From an uncultured Adlercreutzia sp. (GTDB taxonomy: Bacteria > Actinomycetota > Coriobacteriia > Coriobacteriales > Eggerthellaceae): a stretch of DNA of 35,434 bases. Location: positions 1 through 35,434 of the forward strand of contig CANEDU010000008.1 of assembly GCA_947426355.1 (NCBI GenBank), in the 5' to 3' direction. This document shows positions 34,150-35,434 of the stretch, piece by piece. Position 1 is the stretch's first letter; every line of letters begins with the position of its first letter. The translations under genes and the position numbers were made by a program. The notes below the pieces were generated by a model that was given only the letters and a program-made list of their open reading frames with translations, had not been told where the DNA came from and did not search any database.

Positions 34150-34698
34150 CTAGTTGAGATCGGTGTTCAAGGGAACGCTTGAGAAAGCTCCCGAGGCCAC
34201 AGCGGCCTTCATGCGACGCTTGCGCTGACGGTCGGCCAGCTCTTCCTCGTCGACGACCATAAGGCCACCCGTGGGGCAGGCCTCGACGCAGGCAGGACCG
34301 CCCGCGCGGTCATAACACAAGTCGCATTTGACGAGCGACGCCTTCGGAGCGCTCTCGACGGTCAGGCCACCAAGTTTAGCCGCGCCCTCTTGAGACACCA
34401 CTTCCACCGCACCATAAGGGCAGGCAAGCACGCAGCTACGGCATCCGATGCAGCGCTCCTGCTTCACGGCAACGCGATCGCCATCGAAGTAAAGCGCGCC
34501 TTCGGGACACGAGGCGACGCAAGGCGCATCGGCGCAGTGATGGCACACGATAGGCGCCGAGATGGTCAGAGTGGTAATGAGATTCAATCGGGGCTTGGCA
34601 ACGTCTCCTGGCACGCTGTGCTTCAGCAGACAGCCCGCCATGCAGGTCTGGCAGCCGATGCACAGGCCCGGGTCGGCGATGACGAATTTGGAACCCAT
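34150..34698 (-). CDS. 4Fe-4S electron-transfer protein (HydN/HycB-like), first gene of the FHL locus
   Basis: MGSKFVIADPGLCIGCQTCMAGCLLKHSVPGD...CHHCADAPCVASCPEGAL...CIGCRSCVLACPYGAV; ATG 34698 with aggagga RBS; track start at 34824 rejected. Confidence 0.92.
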   Translation of the reverse strand: MGSKFVIADPGLCIGCQTCMAGCLLKHSVPGDVAKPRLNLITTLTISAPIVCHHCADAPCVASCPEGALYFDGDRVAVKQERCIGCRSCVLACPYGAVEVVSQEGAAKLGGLTVESAPKASLVKCDLCYDRAGGPACVEACPTGGLMVVDEEELADRQRKRRMKAAVASGAFSSVPLNTDLN

Positions 34699-35053
34699 GT
34701 AAATCCTCCTACAACGTTTCTCTCCCGACGACCAAACGGCCGTCGTCCAGACAGCTCCCGCCGCGTCTCGCACCTCGGCTTCAGCAAGGCGCCGCTGGGC
34801 ACCTCGCCTCCGCCAGAACGACACCTCAACGCACGATTTCGCCGAGCGCCGCCGCGAAGCCGGCAGGCTGCTTTACCAAGAGGTTACGCGCCTCCTGACA
34901 TCCGCACGACCGCCGTCCCAGCGCTCCGGAAACGCCGCGACGCGCATCGCGCACCCCTCAAAATTGACGCAGGTATCCCCTGCGGTAAAGCCGTATCAGA
35001 TAAAGGAAGTGGTGTTGTATCGACAGTTGGTGTCTTTCGGAGATGTCACGGTC

Positions 35054-35082
35054 GTTATACGCCCCTCCACGGCGTTCGGCAA
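35054..35082 (-). promoter_or_regulatory. Candidate sigma70 promoter of the FHL operon
   Basis: Minus strand TTGCCG - 17 bp - TATAAC, about 350 nt upstream of the first ORF. Confidence 0.4.
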
Positions 35083-35142
35083 GAGTGTTTTTCAGTTTTT
35101 TTCCGAGCTAGAGAAGGCATCTGTTTTTTATAGCTCTAACGC

Positions 35143-35178
35143 TATGTATTACATTCGTACTACATAATTCGCTATAAT
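35143..35178 (+). promoter_or_regulatory. Promoter with overlapping operator for the antitoxin gene
   Basis: TTACAT (35149-35154), 18 bp, TATAAT (35173-35178); inverted repeat TATGTAnTAC-ATTC-GTAnTACATA at 35143-35166. Confidence 0.65.
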
Positions 35179-35273
35179 GCAGGTGTTTTGTTCTGAACTA
35201 CACGCCAGAAGCTCACAATAACGACCACCAACAGTCCGTTGACGCCAAGAAACTTTTTTCAGAAAGGGGTTCT

Positions 35274-35434
35274 ATGAGCAAACAGGCGACTATGCAAATC
35301 CGCATCGACGAGGGGCTCAAACAGCAAGCAGATCAGCTCTTCGACACCCTCGGCCTTTCAATCTCGGAAGCGGTGCGCCTCTTTGTAGCCCAGTCTGTCA
35401 ATGAGCGCCGTCTGCCCTTCACGCCTCATTTGAG
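35274..35434 (+). CDS. RelB/DinJ family antitoxin (truncated by window edge)
   Basis: MSKQATMQIRIDEGLKQQADQLFDTLGLSISEAVRLFVAQSVNERRLPFTPHL; RBS agaaagggg. Confidence 0.9.
   Translation, partial: MSKQATMQIRIDEGLKQQADQLFDTLGLSISEAVRLFVAQSVNERRLPFTPHL

Noticed and set aside
1-35434. CRISPR array, tRNA, rRNA, IS transposase or prophage genes
   Set aside because: None recognised on either strand by eye.

Overview
This window is high-GC bacterial DNA. Gene content and protein flavour suggest an Eggerthellaceae/Coriobacteriia-type anaerobe; that is inference, since no search was run. The left half (1-16.5 kb) holds an MFS transporter, map with an N-terminal SEC-C motif, a repeat-containing membrane protein and a small NrdD-C-terminus-like protein. 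It also holds the recombination/replication block recR-ybaB-dnaX-dedA with the SRP RNA (ffs), a possible envelope cluster (beta-lactamase-fold serine hydrolase, asnB, VanY-like peptidase), a tyrosine phosphatase with a sulfite-oxidase-type Mo-co dimerisation-like N-terminus, and a membrane LuxR regulator convergent with a Tat-exported flavoprotein reductase. The right half (34.7 to 18.9 kb, minus strand) is one long colinear formate hydrogenlyase/group 4 [NiFe]-hydrogenase locus: Fe-S protein, Cys-type FdhF, Fe-S protein, HyfB, HyfC, HyfE, HyfF, HycE/HyfG, HycF, HycG, HycH, HycI, FocA, FdhD and a CLC-type anion transporter. A RelB/DinJ antitoxin starts at the right edge. The best candidates for something new are: (1) a 140-bp element with 27-bp near-perfect inverted termini at 4141-4280; (2) a pair of inverted REP-like palindromes inside the dnaX coding sequence; (3) a stand-alone glycyl-radical-domain-like NrdD fragment behind a long structured leader; (4) the compact FHL locus with Cys-FdhF, an atypical FdhD Cys loop and a CLC-F-like transporter; (5) the Mo-co-dimer/tyrosine phosphatase fusion. 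Many long antisense ORFs in the supplied track are GC-skew artefacts.
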